The translations under genes and the position numbers were made by a program. A DNA stretch of 64,000 nt from Neospora caninum Liverpool. Lineage: Eukaryota > Apicomplexa > Conoidasida > Eucoccidiorida > Sarcocystidae. The DNA lies in the NCBI RefSeq assembly GCF_000208865.1, contig NC_018392.1, forward strand, positions 3,275,348 through 3,339,347. The letters run 5' to 3'. This document shows positions 37,461-50,566 of the stretch, in pieces (the first letter of the stretch is position 1; every line of letters begins with the position of its first letter). The notes beneath the pieces are model-generated. The model was not told where the DNA came from, made no database searches, and saw nothing but the letters and a program-made list of their open reading frames with translations.

Positions 37461-40283
37461 CCGCGTTGTTCGGTCGTCGTGTGTTGAGACCAGGCGTCGT
37501 GCTTCGCGTATCACAATGATCCGTCCCTCAGCTAAGCTTGCCGCCTTTGTCCTCCCTATGTGTGGGCTCTAAATGAGGGTTTTCCGATGTTGTGTCTGCA
37601 TGAGAGAGCAGGAGAGTAGAAGAGCGAGGTGACACTGCGTCGCAATCGTTTCGCTTGGCCGGTTTCGTGTCACGCTGCATTGTGGGTGTGCGTTTGCCTG
37701 ACGGTGGACGCTGAGTACTCCGCATGGCTTGCGTCCGGCTAGGATTGTGGGGGCTACGGCCTTTGAATGGTTGGGTGTGTTTTAATGGATGCAGCACAGA
37801 GGTGGCAAAAGCAGATTTGAAGAGTCCAAAAACCGATGACCCCGGTTGACTGAAGAACAGGCACCTACGTGTTTGCGATCATCAAGAAAGGAAAAGCTTT
37901 TAGCAACCGTGCAGGCGTTTTGTTTGCCTCGGGAGGGATGTACTGTGTGTGGGTGTTGGATATCATATCTAAGGATAATGGGGGGTGAGGCATGGGGCGG
38001 CTCCCATTGTAGTCGAGCTCGCGATAGGACGTGTGGCACGCGGACTCATGTTCTCTGATTCTCGGTGTATGATGGAGTATTGCCTTGCTGCTCAGGCTGT
38101 AAGGACATGCCCGAGAGTGTGTCCTGGCTTTTCGGAGACGTTGTGGGTGAGGGATGGCGTCAATTAGGGGCGGCAAAAGGACAGCGACACTGAGGGAGTA
38201 GGGGAGGGAGAGAGGTGAGTCTGGCTCCTGCGTGGGAAGGCTCTAGGCCCGTAAAACAGTCTAGGCAGAGGTTTGAGGTGATTACGCATGAGAACAGCAG
38301 CACTGGTACTTGCTTACGACGGATTGAGCATAGTCTCTCGTTTCAGCGCGATATAGCGCCTCCAGTGGATAGGCTTTGCGAGCGACGGGCTGATACTACG
38401 AGAGGAATTGCCGAGGCATAGCATTCGGTCATGCCTGCCCACGAGGACGCTTACAATGATGTGGAATATGGACGTCGGCAGAGCGATGAACCACGCCTCG
38501 GCAAGGAATGGCCTATCAAGGGAAAGTGCGACACTCCGTCGCCGCTTAACCAGTCGCTAGCATCCTACAGTTTCATACGTTCCTGGATGTGTTCACACCG
38601 TGGCTTGGCTGCTCCCATTTTTTTCGGAGTTTAGATTGTGGCGGTACGCAGTCAGGTCTTTGAGGCTGAAGACGGAATGTCATTACATCGATTAGTAGCG
38701 CTGGTGACTTGTATGCCAGTGGGATCAGCAAGGGTGTGCTTTTGAAGTGAGTTGAGGACCATTGTGCGTAGACGTCAGAGCCACATATAGGAGCCGGGGC
38801 GTTGATGACTTGAGACGTTTGATGTCGCCAGGTATGGTCGCCTCGATGTAGCGCTCTGGCGGAAGGTGTTACTCAGGCAGGGCTTACATGAGACGGCTTG
38901 GTTAGTTGTGTGCGGAGTCTGCTCAGTCCAGTCACGTGAGCAGGGGGGACGCTGGGCTGCTGAACACGCGTGCTGATGCGCCACGGCTCTGAGGCGAGCA
39001 TGAAATAATAGAGGTGTAATCTAGAAAACATCTCGCGCTGCGAAAGCTGTGCACAGGGAAGCGCCGCCGTTAGACACGAGCGGCGATCCTGTGTCATAGT
39101 TTGCAGTCATATTCATGCGGCCTTGCCATTTTCCGGAATATGCTTCTAAAGCCGGTGGGCGTTCTCCCTTCCCCATCGACGACCACACATCCTGCCCCTT
39201 TTTCACGTTCCATTCTCACCACCGCCCTCACAGACTGCCCCACACCTGCAACGCCACACCACGCTGACGATTCTGAGTAGGCCAGGCCACGCTTGACCGC
39301 GTCGTGAGTTGCAGTAGTCATACGTGTGCACACAGAGGACCAGGAGCCGATTCGGTAGTACCCGCGCTCCTCCTGAGCATTTGAATGTACTTGCGGTACT
39401 TACTGATCCCGTCAAAAGACATGAGGTATGACTGAACCGCGGAAAATATAGGCTGGGGAGAAGGGGAGTGTCTGTCGATGTTTCATGTGGACTGCAGCGA
39501 TAAAGCGGGATAACCTAGCCCTTTGGGCCCCTCCCGCTATCCAGGACAGCACATGAGTTGGTGATGTGGTTGAGTGCATGTCTGGACTCGGCGCGTATGA
39601 CACAACGCGGTCTTTTTTGATAGGCTGTAGGTCAATATTGGAGGATTTGTGAATTCTGTGCAGGGGCTTTTCTGTGGACGAGGCGGTGGATCAGCGGGGC
39701 CCACCACGACAACAGGAGTGACTGACAACACGGAAAAGCCGTAACACCATCGGAGGATGGCACGACCCTTCCGTGGCTCTTGGTGTGATAGCGCGGCAGA
39801 TGGTGCAATTGTCAATGCAGAGAATCTGCGGCAATGTGTAAAAATGTGGGGCAGTAGCACGGAGTCTGGAAGGGTGGGGTCTAGTCTTCCTGTCGAATGC
39901 CGCTTAGCATGCGCACTCAGGGGACTTGGCGAGGGACAGTATATTCCTTACAGGGGAAACGAGGAGCTCTGAGATCAAGCGATATGCCCATTCGGCGGCG
40001 GGTTTGTATCGAGAGAAGGACCTGCGCAGTACGCTCGCATAGGCCTCTGGAGCAAAAGATATGGCTTAGTGGGAAGCGCAACGAGCCTCTGACGCCAGAT
40101 TCCCACGACGGATATCTCGCCGTTTTGGACGCACATGCATGTGTTCTCAGCGTGGTTCCTACCGCTTCTTCCTCTTTATTGACTTCAGGCGCAAGCGGTA
40201 AGAAGCCAGGATTTCTGATTTGAAGACACATTTCGATTCAACTGGTTGGCACCGGTGAGATGCGGCGTACGTGGGGGGAGCGA
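37461..40283 (+). repeat. Diverged satellite copies
   Basis: The block 37880-38210 is a third, more diverged copy of the piece at 31340-31660 and 34860-35110. Shared features are the gggagg..tgtactg.gtgtgg..gttggatat start, the ggcggctcccatt piece and the CAGGCTGTAAG landmark. The remainder aligns only in short patches. No gene was seen. Confidence 0.55.
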
Positions 40284-41189
40284 GGGGCGAACAGGTAATC
40301 GTTGTGCGGCAGACCAGACGGCGTAGGCTGCGTAAGCGGCTGTGGCGGTAAGAATGCTGACAAAGTATTAGTTTGGAGGTTTCAGAAGGCGGGGGTGGCG
40401 GTAGGCGACACGCCGAAGGTGCGACGGCAGTGGCGCCTTCCTTGTAGGTGAGGTGAGGTCGCCACCGCTGAATTCGTCAGCTCCACGCAGTACGTACTTG
40501 TTATCCTACAATCATTTGACATGATTAGAAGGAAGCAACGGCACCTGCAGCGGTGTCGCGTCAGGGGCTGGGGTTCTCGTTTGACCGATACAACCTGCAG
40601 CATGTTCATCTGATGACGTGTATCGCCGATCTGAGTCGGCAGCACTGGAATACACTGCCTTGACACGTTTGTCCTTGTCCCTCTGCAGCGACGAGTGTGC
40701 TTTTGCCCTCGTAGAACAATCCGGATCCCGCAGACCTCACAACTGTATCTGCATTTGCCTTTGATTTTACCTTTCTGCCCCGGCGTTAGTTTTCCCTGAT
40801 TGTGCCTCAAACGGTCGTTGTATACTCGGCCGCACTGGGACGTGTGGCCTGTTTGCCTCCGTGTGCTACCTGTGGAGGTGCAGGAGGCGGTCGGCCTGGT
40901 CTAAAGCGCAGAATTGCATCTGACGTCAGAGCTCTCCGTCAATGCGGCAGTCATACGTATGGAGGCAGATTTGACTAAAAAACAGTGGGAGAGGGGAAGC
41001 CTGGTCCCCATGAGGACAGTGGTGTCCCTGCGGTATTTTCGGATCCCAACAGGGCATGGTATCCACCTAATCGGGGGAAATACAATCGCCTATCTGTCCG
41101 GTACAATGGCGCTGCGCACTGATACCGCTGAGGAATTGCGGTGCTAAGGCGGGACGGGTTTCGGACGCCTCGCGATTTCCCATGGAGCA
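40284..41189 (+). repeat. Module D, copy 1
   Basis: 906 bases repeated at 45047-45952 with only a handful of differences over the whole length. On the minus strand both copies keep a 142-codon frame with the string YSCEVC and a Cys/His/Arg-rich stretch. The frame is not supported by a splice chain or a known domain. Confidence 0.9.
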
Positions 41190-41860
41190 AACTATGCTGT
41201 ATGGGGCTGATCACGAGACGTCGGAGGGTTGGCGTGGATGGTGAATTGCGGAATTGTGTCACAGGCGGTAGGCGAACAGTGGAGTTTTTGTGACTTTTGC
41301 AATGGATCGCGTCTTGTGATGAGAGGCTCAAGGAGGGGCGTCTCCAACGAGAGGATGACTGCTGGAGGACATAGGCAGCGCTGGCGCATGAGCACTCTGT
41401 GGGTACGCATTCTGAGGCGAGGTAGTAGCAATGATGTAGGCAGGGTTGGGTGTTTCTCGCGGGCGAGTGCTGCCCACCACATCCACAAGATACGCTATAC
41501 GAAGGATGGGCTGATTGCGAGGCGGATGGCTGCGGTGAGGGATTGAGTTGCGGGTTCCCAGGGCCACCTGTGAGCATCGCTATGAGGTCGCATGCAGCAA
41601 GATGGCATATGTCTGTTGAGGTAGCCGCATGGTGAGGACCCGCGACACTCCGTCGCCAGCGGGACATGACTTGATACTTACTTTTCCCGGCGGTCCTACG
41701 CTTATTCACAGCGTGCATCCTCCCCTTGTTGCCTTTTATGTGTTCAGGCTCAGAGTGTAGGTCTTCGCAAACACGTGTCAACAAGGATTTTGAATCCTGC
41801 GCATGGGGCCGCTTGCGATCAGCACCAGAATGGACCCAGGGGGGTGGGTCCTGTGTGCGT

Positions 41861-42360
41861 GCGCTGTGGACCATGAGGCGCAGGCATCGGAGACGAGTGA
41901 GGGGTCAGGCTGTTGCTGGAGAATTGAGGCTGGAGGCTTGAAAGGGCGGGCCAATGTGCGGCAGGCGTGGCTTCAGAAGCTTTGCTTAGGCAACGCGGTC
42001 ATTCGACTTCTTCTGCGGCGGCCACTTGGCGTTCCGCCAGCTGGTGAATGTACGAATTCGTCACACTATTCCTTGAGGCGATGCGTAGAATGAGGCGCCT
42101 GGGAAACGGAAGACACGCTGTGCCACGCGCCCCGGGGTGGGGTTGAGGTCAGTCGAGGTAGTCTGCGGCTGGTCCATTAGATGCTCCCTATTATGGGCAT
42201 GAGTTGGCTACAGTAGCATCAACTGCCTTGACACGCCTGTTCGTATAGCACAACAACACGAATTTCGTCAGCGCAGAACAATGAGGACGACGCAGAACTG
42301 ACAGCTGCATCTGGATTCTCTCTTGATTCTCGCTCTGTCCTGGCTTTTGATAGCGTGTGT
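41861..42360 (+). repeat. Module G, copy 1
   Basis: 500 bases repeated at 50066-50566 at high identity. Its right part is also a diverged relative of the middle of module D (cttgacacg...gcagaacaat...ctgcat). Confidence 0.85.
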
Positions 42361-42505
42361 TGGCTCAAGCGTTGGTTGTGCTCTGGGTCAGAGGGATGGG
42401 GACGCACTTTCTCCACGGCACCATGCTCTCCACGCCCCGCATCCTCTTTTACGACCGTGTACGCCGATGCACGATTGGTCGATGGCCGGAGGTACCCAGT
42501 GAATG

Positions 42506-43168
42506 AGGAGCGTCGTGGGACGTATCAGAGCACATTGACCGATGCAGGGGGACGGCAAATTCGCCGGTAGAAAAAGCGGGAAGCACCCCGGAGGGAGGTG
42601 TTTCAAGGCGTTTTCCGGTGTTCTTTCGGTATTGATTTATCAGGGTGACGAGAGTCGCCTGAGCGGCGCCCTGGCCTTGGAGTACCGTCTGGGCTAGCAC
42701 AGCTGAGGTCTGGTCGCGGGTCTGGTAACCGACCTTTTACCCAAAAGGCACGTGAAGCCTACCATCCGGGCACGGCGCCGTTTTAGCACAGCACGAGTCT
42801 TATGGCGATTGCGCACATCCATGGCCTGGCCCGACATGTATTGCGGTTTGTGACGCTCCAAAAAGACCGTAGGCAACTGATCACGGTTAGGAGATCTGTT
42901 GCGCACGAAGCACAGAGAGAGGGAGACCGAGTGCGAGGAGGCCGCCATGAGCAGAGGTGTCAGCGATGGCACGGGACGCGGATGGCGACCCCGGACGACA
43001 GCAAGAGATCCCTGACTGTCGCGGGAGCAGGGCGACGGAGCCGGGGGCGGATATCCAGACATATACCGGAGAGGGCGGGAACATTAGGCGTCGGTGGAGT
43101 GGAGCCGAGCCTGAAAGTGTGGAGCCTAGTTTTGCTGCCTAGTGTCGTTGGGAATATGCACTTGGGCC
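42506..43168 (+). repeat. Module E, copy 1
   Basis: A 663-base module that starts aggagcgtcgtgggacg and ends cttgggcc. It occurs four times in this window (also 44188, 47341 and 49024). Copies 1 to 3 are full length and nearly identical. Sequence before and after differs between copies, so E is the junction element of the mosaic. Confidence 0.9.
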
Positions 43169-44187
43169 GCTTGCAGAGGCAGGATCATTCCGCGACAGGG
43201 GCAGCAGGGTTCTCGATATGGGCTATTCCTGCTGTTTGGAGGCAAAAGTGCGCCGATTCCGATTCTCATGCAGCAAGGTAGCATAAGTGAAGTGTGTTGC
43301 GTCAATTGCCATGTGAAAAGGGTTGCGACGCTCCGAATGCAGAAAGACGTGACTGGATGTCAACCGTTTCAGACGAACCTGGGTGAGTACACACGGTTTC
43401 CCCTATCCCCAGTTTGTGCGTTACTCGCCCAGACGGAGCTAGTACGTTGTGACTAATTGCATGGAAGACGGATAGCGAATTCTGTGCTTGGGCGCGTCTG
43501 CGGGTAGCACACCAGTGTGCGCAGGGGAGCGGGACACGTGTGTGAGGTTGCGGCCGGGTAACTAGGGATTCGAAGCCGGGTAGATCGGGTGCTGAGAGCG
43601 CATGGTTGTGGATGGGTGCAAGGGCAGGCTGTGGGGTAGCCAGCGTGACTCCGGGATCGCAGCGTCCTCGAAGCCGTCATCCCAAGTCTGATGCGACGTC
43701 CAGCACGGATTCCTCAGGTGTCCGGAGTAAGCATGCGCGTCGAGATATTGAGTGTAACGAGTAGGATGAGGGACGGAAAGCTGCCGCCATGTCGAGTGGC
43801 AGGGTGCTGTTTGTGCCCGAATTAGGCTGCCGACTCCTGGTACCCTGAGGACGTGTATCACAGGTCCGAGTCGACAGCACATGCATGAAGTACGTTGACT
43901 TGCCTGTGCCTGTGAGGCTACGGTACGACCGCCGTTCGCGAAGAACATTTTTGCAAAAGCGGTCCTCACTACTGCATCCCACTTCACTCGTTTTTTGGCT
44001 CTTTCTGTCAACCAGAGTTGTGACCGAGCATGCTGCCCAAAAGGTTAGCTGAGCTGCTAGCTGCTAGCCGGATGGGGGCGGTCACGGTTGACCCAGGGCG
44101 CCACACGCTCGTTGATGGACTTTTGGTTTACGTGCGCGAGCGCAGACTCATGATCTGCCAATGCCGTGGAGGCGGGCCCCATCAACA
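43169..44187 (+). repeat. Module F, copy 1
   Basis: 1,019 bases between E1 and E2, repeated at 48005-49023 between E3 and E4 with very few changes. Confidence 0.9.
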
Positions 44188-44851
44188 AGGAGCGTCGTGG
44201 GACGTATCAGAGCACATTGACCGATACAGGGGGGCGGCAAATTGGCCGGTAGAAAAAGCGTGAAGCATCACGGCGGGAGGTGTTTCCAGGCGTTTTCCGG
44301 TTTTCTTTCGGTATTGGATTATCAGGGTGACGAGAGTCGCCTGAGCGGCGCCCTGGCCTTGGAGTACCGTCTGGGCTAGCACAGCTGAGAGGCAGTCGCT
44401 GGTTTGGTAACCCGTCCTTTACGCGAAAGGCCCGTGAGGTCTGCCATCGGGGGCACGGCTCCGTTTTAGCACAGCACGAGTCTTATGGCGATTGCTCACA
44501 TCCATGGCCTGGCCCGACATGTATTGCGGTTTGTGACGCTCCAAAAAGACCGTAGGCAACTGATCACGGTTAGGAGATCTGTTGCGCACGAAGCACAGAG
44601 AGAGGGAGACCGAGTGCGAGGAGGCCGCCATGAGCAGAGGTGTCAGCGATGGCACGGGACGCGGATGGCGACCCCGGACGACAGCAAGAGATCCCTGACT
44701 GTCGCGGGAGCAGGGCGACGGAGCCGGGGGCGGATATCCAGACATATACCGGAGAGGGCGGGAACATTAGGCGTCGGTGGAGTGGAGCCGAGCCTGAAAG
44801 TGTGGAGCCTAGTTTTGCTGCCTAGTGTCGTTGGGAATATGCACTTGGGCC
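44188..44851 (+). repeat. Module E, copy 2
   Basis: Full-length copy; identity with copy 1 breaks after cttgggcc at 44851. It is followed by about 195 unshared bases and then module D copy 2. Confidence 0.9.
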
Positions 44852-45046
44852 CCTTGGTGAGGCGGTATATTTCCGCGAGAAGGTCGACGGCGTTTTCGTG
44901 TTGGAGTTTTCTTCTGTGCGCTGTACAGCGGCTCTCTCTGTTCCGTCTTCAGGGGATGAAGGTAAGCAATGGGGAAGCCGTGGATGAAGATCGACTGCGC
45001 GTGCCTGGATTCGTAGGGGTGACTAGCGGTGTATGAGTGCGAGCCG

Positions 45047-45952
45047 GGGGCGAACAGGTAATCGTTGTGCGGCAGACCAGACGGCGTAGGCTGCGTAAGC
45101 GGCTGTGGCGGTAAGAATGCTGACAAATTATTAGTTTGGAGGTTTCAGACGGCGGGGGTGGCGGTAGGCGACACGCCGAAGGTGCGACGACAGTGGCGCC
45201 TTCCTTGTAGGTGAGGTGAGGTCGCCACCGCTGAATTCGTCAGCTCCACGCAGTACGTACTTGCTATCCTACAATCATTTGACATGATTAGAAGGAAGCA
45301 ACGGCACCTGCAGCGGTGTCGCGTCAGGGGCTGGGGTTCTCGTTTGACCGATACAACCTGCAGCATGTTCATCTGATGACGTGTATCGCCGATCTGAGTC
45401 GGCAGCACTGGAATACACTGCCTTGACACGTTTGTCCTTGTCCCTCTGCAGCGACGAGTGTGCTTTTGCCCTCGTAGAACAATCCGGATCCCGCAGACCT
45501 CACAACTGTATCTGCATTTGCCTTTGATTTTACCTTTCTGCCCCGGCGTTAGTTTTCCCTGATTGTGCCTCAAACGGTCGTTGTATACTCGGCCGCACTG
45601 GGACGTGTGGCCTGTTTGCCTCCGTGTGCTACCTGTGGAGGTTCAGGAGGCGGTCGGCCTGGTCTAAAGCGCAGAATTGCATCTGACGTCAGAGCTCTCC
45701 GTCAATGCGGCAGTCATACGTATGGAGGCAGATTTGACTAAAAAACAGTGGGAGAGGGGAAGCCTGGTCCCCATGAGGACAGTGGTGTCCCTGCGGTATT
45801 TTCGGATCCCAACAGGGCATGGTATCCACCTAATCGGGGGAAATACAATCGCCTATCTGTCCGGTACAATGGCGCTGCGCACTGATACCACTGGGGAATT
45901 GCGGTGCTAAGGCGGGACGGGTTTCGGGCGCCTCGTGATTTCCTATGGAGCA
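45047..45952 (+). repeat. Module D, copy 2
   Basis: Copy of 40284-41189, offset 4763. Both ends are sharp. Confidence 0.9.
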
Positions 45953-47340
45953 CGACTGGTCGTGAGAGTGTCGATAACATGACACCTCTGACCCGCCGGA
46001 TATGACATATTATGTTTTGGTTTCATAGACTGTAAGGAGAGATTGGAGGGTTTGTGGCATTGGAGACGGGGCGGTGTCTGGGGGAGGGGGGGCGTGAGGG
46101 CGTATATGCAGCAACCGATGTGACAGGAGAAATGGAAGGGATTGCAGGCCCCCAGCACATTCGGCTAACGACTGGAGAACTTCCATGGAAGCGGTGGGAT
46201 GGAGCGATGCTGGTGAAATTTGTTGTGCAATGGGAACTGCAGAGGGGCATACAACCGTGTCGCAGTAGCACAGAGTTTGTATGGGTGGAATATGCTCGTC
46301 CGGTTGAATGCCACTTGGCATATCCGCTCGATCCGCTTGGATATGGAGGATAGCTTTGGTATACGGCCGAGAGGGGAGATGTGGAGCTCTGAAGTTGAGT
46401 GTTGTATGCCCTTTGGGCGGCCGGTTTGTATCGAGGTCAGTTCTTATGCAGCACGTTGACATACGCCTGTGAACGCAATCGCCTACTGAGAAGGCGCCGA
46501 CGCTTGGACACTGGAGCGGCGTGACACGTTTCCCACTGTTAGAGGCGCTCTTGCGTTTGTTCTCAGTGTGACCCCTACCTATGTTTTGTATTTTTCTTGC
46601 GCAGGCTGAGGCAGTACGCAGCCAGAGTATGGGTTGAAGACGAAAGGAAGGTACATTGCCTGGAAGCGTTTGCAACCGGTACTCGAGTGATACCAGCGTC
46701 GCGCCATATGTGCAGGTCATGAGGACCGCGAGACGTAGGAGTCTGATCCATCTGTGGAAGTCGGGACGCTTACACCGTATTTCTTTTCGACGACTGCAAG
46801 GCCTGGCGGATGGGTAGGAGGCGTGGCTGCGGAAGAGCTGTCTAAGCGTTTCCCTGAATCCGAGGCGGCTGTGTGAGCCGCTGCTGTTTGTTACAGGTCG
46901 ACGAAGTACGCACATGTCGGACGATAGTCAGCGGAGACATGTGGATGGACGCGAATCGTCCTCGATGCTGTGTCACGGGCTGGGGGCAGGGGTGTTTGAT
47001 CACCGCGGTCGACTTCAGCTGCACGCCGTGTCGTGTGCCACTGAACCGAATCGAGGAAAATGCAAGGAAGTACATTGCGACACTTGTTCGAACTGCGCAT
47101 CGAGAGGACAGCCTGCCCACCTCCCAGCCCAGTCACCATATCAGATGACCCTCTTGAGTGTACTCCCTACCCCAACATCTGCTTCCGCATGTTACATCAT
47201 TGAGGCTGACGCCCTTGCGGCCAGAACAGCGGCGTCACGGTTGACCCATGGCGCCACACGCTCCTTGATGGACTTTTGGTTTACGTGCGCGAGCGCAGAC
47301 TCATGATCTGCCAATGCCGTGGAGGCGGGCCCCATCAACA
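45953..47340 (+). repeat. Diverged satellite between D2 and E3
   Basis: Contains a monomer mark near 46600 (gcaggctgaggcagtacgc) and a piece at 46260-46350 that is a diverged relative of 39880-39930 and 49640-49710 (ttgaatgccacttggcat, ctcgatccgcttgg). The last 110 bases are a copy of the end of module F. The minus-strand frame of 301 codons (46010-46915) is attributed to base composition. Confidence 0.6.
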
Positions 47341-48004
47341 AGGAGCGTCGTGGGACGTATCAGAGCACATTGACCGATACAGGGGGGCGGCAAATTGGCC
47401 GGTAGAAAAAGCGTGAAGCATCACGGCGGGAGGTGTTTCCAGGCGTTTTCCGGTGTTCTTTCGGTATTGATTTATCAGGGTGACGAGAGTCGCCTGAGCG
47501 GCGCCCTGGCCTTGGAGTACCGTCTGGGCTAGCACAGCTGAGGGGTAGTCGCTGGTTTGGTAACCCGTCCTTTACGCGAAAGGCCCGTGAGGTCTGCCAT
47601 CGGGGGCACGGCTCCGTTTTAGCACAGCACGAGTCTTACGGCGATTGCTCACATCCATGACCTGGCCCGACATGTATTGCGGTTTGTGACGCTCCAAAAA
47701 GACCGTAGGCAACTGATCACGGTTAGGAGATCTGTTGCGCACGAAGCACAGAGAGAGGGAGACCGAGTGCGAGGAGGCCGCCATGAGCAGAGGTGTCAGC
47801 GATGGCACGGGACGCGGATGGCGACCCCGGACGACAGCAAGAGATCCCTGACTGTCGCGGGAGCAGGGCGACGGAGCCGGGGGCGGATATCCAGACATAT
47901 ACCGGAGAGGGCGGGAACATTAAGCGTCGGTGGAGTGGAGCCGAGCCTGAAAGGGTGGAGTCTAGTTTTGCTGTCGAATATCGTTGGGAATGTGCACTTG
48001 GGCC
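47341..48004 (+). repeat. Module E, copy 3
   Basis: Full-length copy at offset 4835-4836 from copy 1. Its last 70 bases carry more changes than the rest. Confidence 0.9.
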
Positions 48005-49023
48005 GCTTGCAGAGGCAGGATCATTCCGCGACAGGGGCAGCAGGGTTCTCGATATGGGCTATTCCTGCTGTTTGGAGGCAAAAGTGCGCCGATTCCGATT
48101 CTCATGCAGCAAGGTAGCATAAGTGAAGTGTGTTGCGTCAATTGCCATGTGAAAAGGGTTGCGACGCTCCGAATGCAGAAAGACGTGACTGGATGTCAAC
48201 CGTTTCAGACGAACCTGGGTGAGTACACACGGTTTCCCCTATCCCCAGTTTGTGCGTTACTCGCCCAGACGGAGCTAGTACGTTGTGACTAATTGCATGG
48301 AAGACGGATAGCGAATTCTGTGCTTGGGCGCGTCTGCGGGTAGCACACCAGTGTGCGCAGGGGAGCGGGACACGTGTGTGAGGTTGCGGCCGGGTAACTA
48401 GGGATTCGAAGCCGGGTAGATCGGGTGCTGAGAGCGCATGGTTGTGGATGGGTGCAAGGGCAGGCTGTGGGGTAGCCAGCGTGACTCCGGGATCGCAGCG
48501 TCCTCGAAGCCGTCATCCCAAGTCTGATGCGACGTCCAGCACGGATTCCTCAGGTGTCCGGAGTAAGCATGCGCGTCGAGATATTGAGTGTAACGAGTAG
48601 GATGAGGGACGGAAAGCTGCCGCCATGTCGAGTGGCAGGGTGCTGTTTGTGCCCGAATTAGGCTGCCGACTCCTGGTACCCTGAGGACGTGTATCACAGG
48701 TCCGAGTCGACAGCACATGCAAGAAGTACGTTGACTTGCCTGTGCCTGTGAGGCTACGGTACGACCGCCGTTCGCGAAGAACATTTTTGCAAAAGCGGTC
48801 CCCACTACTGCATCCCACTTCACTCGTTTTTTGGCTCTTTCTGTCAACCAGAGTTGTGACCGAGCATGCTGCCCAAAAGGTTAGCTGAGCTGCTAGCTGC
48901 TAGCCGGATGGGGGCGGTCACGGTTGACCCAGGGCGCCACACGCTCGTTGATGGACTTTTGGTTTACGTGCGCGAGCGCAGACTCATGATCTGCCAATGC
49001 CGTGGAGGCGGGCCCCATCAACA
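48005..49023 (+). repeat. Module F, copy 2
   Basis: Copy of 43169-44187 with a constant offset of 4836 bases, so no indels. Confidence 0.9.
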
Positions 49024-49575
49024 AGGAGCGTCGTGGGACGTATCAGAGCACATTGACCGATACAGGGGGGCGGCAAATTGGCCGGTAGAAAAAGCGTGAA
49101 GCATCACGGCGGGAGGTGTTTCCAGGCGTTTTCCGGTGTTCTTTCGGTATTGATTTATCAGGGTGACGAGAGTCGCCTGAGCGGCGCCCTGGCCTTGGAG
49201 TACCGTCTGGGCTAGCACAGCTGAGGGGTAGTCGCTGGTTTGGTAACCCGTCCTTTACGCGAAAGGCACGTGAAGCCTACCATCCGGGCACGGCGCCGTT
49301 TTAGCACAGCACCAGTCTTATGACGATTGCTCACATCCATGCCCTAGCCCGACATGTGTTGTGGATTGTGACGTTCCAAAAAGACCGTAGGCAACTGATC
49401 ACGGTTAGGAGATCTGTTGCGCACGAAGCGCGGAGAGAGGGAGACCGAGTGCGAGGAGGCCGCCATGAGCAGAGGTGTCAGCGATGGCACGGGACGCGGA
49501 TGGCGACCCCGGACGACAGCAAGAGATCCCTGGTTGTCGTGGGAGCAGGGCGACGGAGCCGGGGGCGGATATCTA
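49024..49575 (+). repeat. Module E, copy 4 (truncated)
   Basis: Identity with the other E copies stops at about 49575 (cggatatct), some 110 bases short of the usual end. Several substitutions appear before that. A diverged monomer follows. Confidence 0.85.
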
Positions 49576-50065
49576 GGCAATAGCACCAGTGGAAGGGGTG
49601 GGGAACAAAGTAAGCCTCGAGGGAGTAGCACTAAGTATCGATGGGTCGTGAATGTTCGTCTAGCCGAATGAAACTGGCATATTTACTCGATCCGCTTGGC
49701 GAGGGACTGGGTGTTACCTTGAGAGAAGAGGCAGCGTCTCGAATTGGGTTAGTCCTGTCGTTCGACGGCGGATCGCATCAAGGTCAGGCACGTTGCGACA
49801 CGTGGGCATACGTTTGTGTAGGCAGTTGCCTAGTGAGAAAGACTCCGACTCTCCGCCAGCACAACGGCGTGAGTGGATGTCAACCGTTGCAGATGCACCT
49901 TGATGTGTGCACAGTGAGGCCCTATCTGTGTTTTGTATTCGACCTGGTCAGGCTCAGGGTGTAGGTCGTCGCAAACTCGTGTTCGTAGATGAAATTCGAG
50001 TCCTGTACGTGGGTGGGTTTGTGAACAACACGCGGGTGTGCACAGGTGTTGGGTCAGGTATGGGT

Positions 50066-50566
50066 GCGCTGTGGACCGTGAGGCGCAGACATCGGAGACA
50101 AGTGTGGGGGTTAGGGTGTTGCTGGAGAATTGAGGCTGGAGGCTTGAAAGGGCGGGCCAATGTGCGGCAGGCGTGGCTTCAGAAGCTTCGCTTAGGCAAC
50201 ACGGTCATTCGGCGTCTTCTGCGGCGGCCACTTGGCGTTCCACCAGCTGGTGAATGTACGAATTCGTCACACTATTCCTTGAGGCGATGCGTAGAATGAG
50301 GCGCCTGGGAAACGGAAGACACGCTGTGCCACGCGCCCCGGGGTGGGGTTGAGGTCAGTCGAGGTAGTCTGCGGCTGGTCCATTAGATGCTCCCTATTAT
50401 GGGCATGAGTTGGCTACAGTAGCATCAACTGCCTTGACACGCCTGTTCGTATAGCACAACAACACGAATTTCGTCAGCGCAGAACAATGAGGACGACGCA
50501 GAACTGACAGCTGCATCTGGATTCTCTCTTGATTCTCGCTCTGTCCTGGCGTTTGATAGCGCGTGT
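50066..50566 (+). repeat. Module G, copy 2
   Basis: Copy of 41861-42360 at offset 8205. After 50566 the sequences differ. Confidence 0.85.

Noticed and set aside
40975..41874. 299-codon minus-strand open frame, with similar ones at 35314-36141 and 46010-46915
   Set aside because: The minus strand of the satellite is C/A-rich, which lowers stop frequency. The peptides are Pro/His/Ser/Thr-rich, differ between paralogous units and show no domain.
42694..43281. Open frames repeated in every copy of module E (plus and minus)
   Set aside because: They are repeated only because the DNA is duplicated. Different frames are open at once and none shows a domain.
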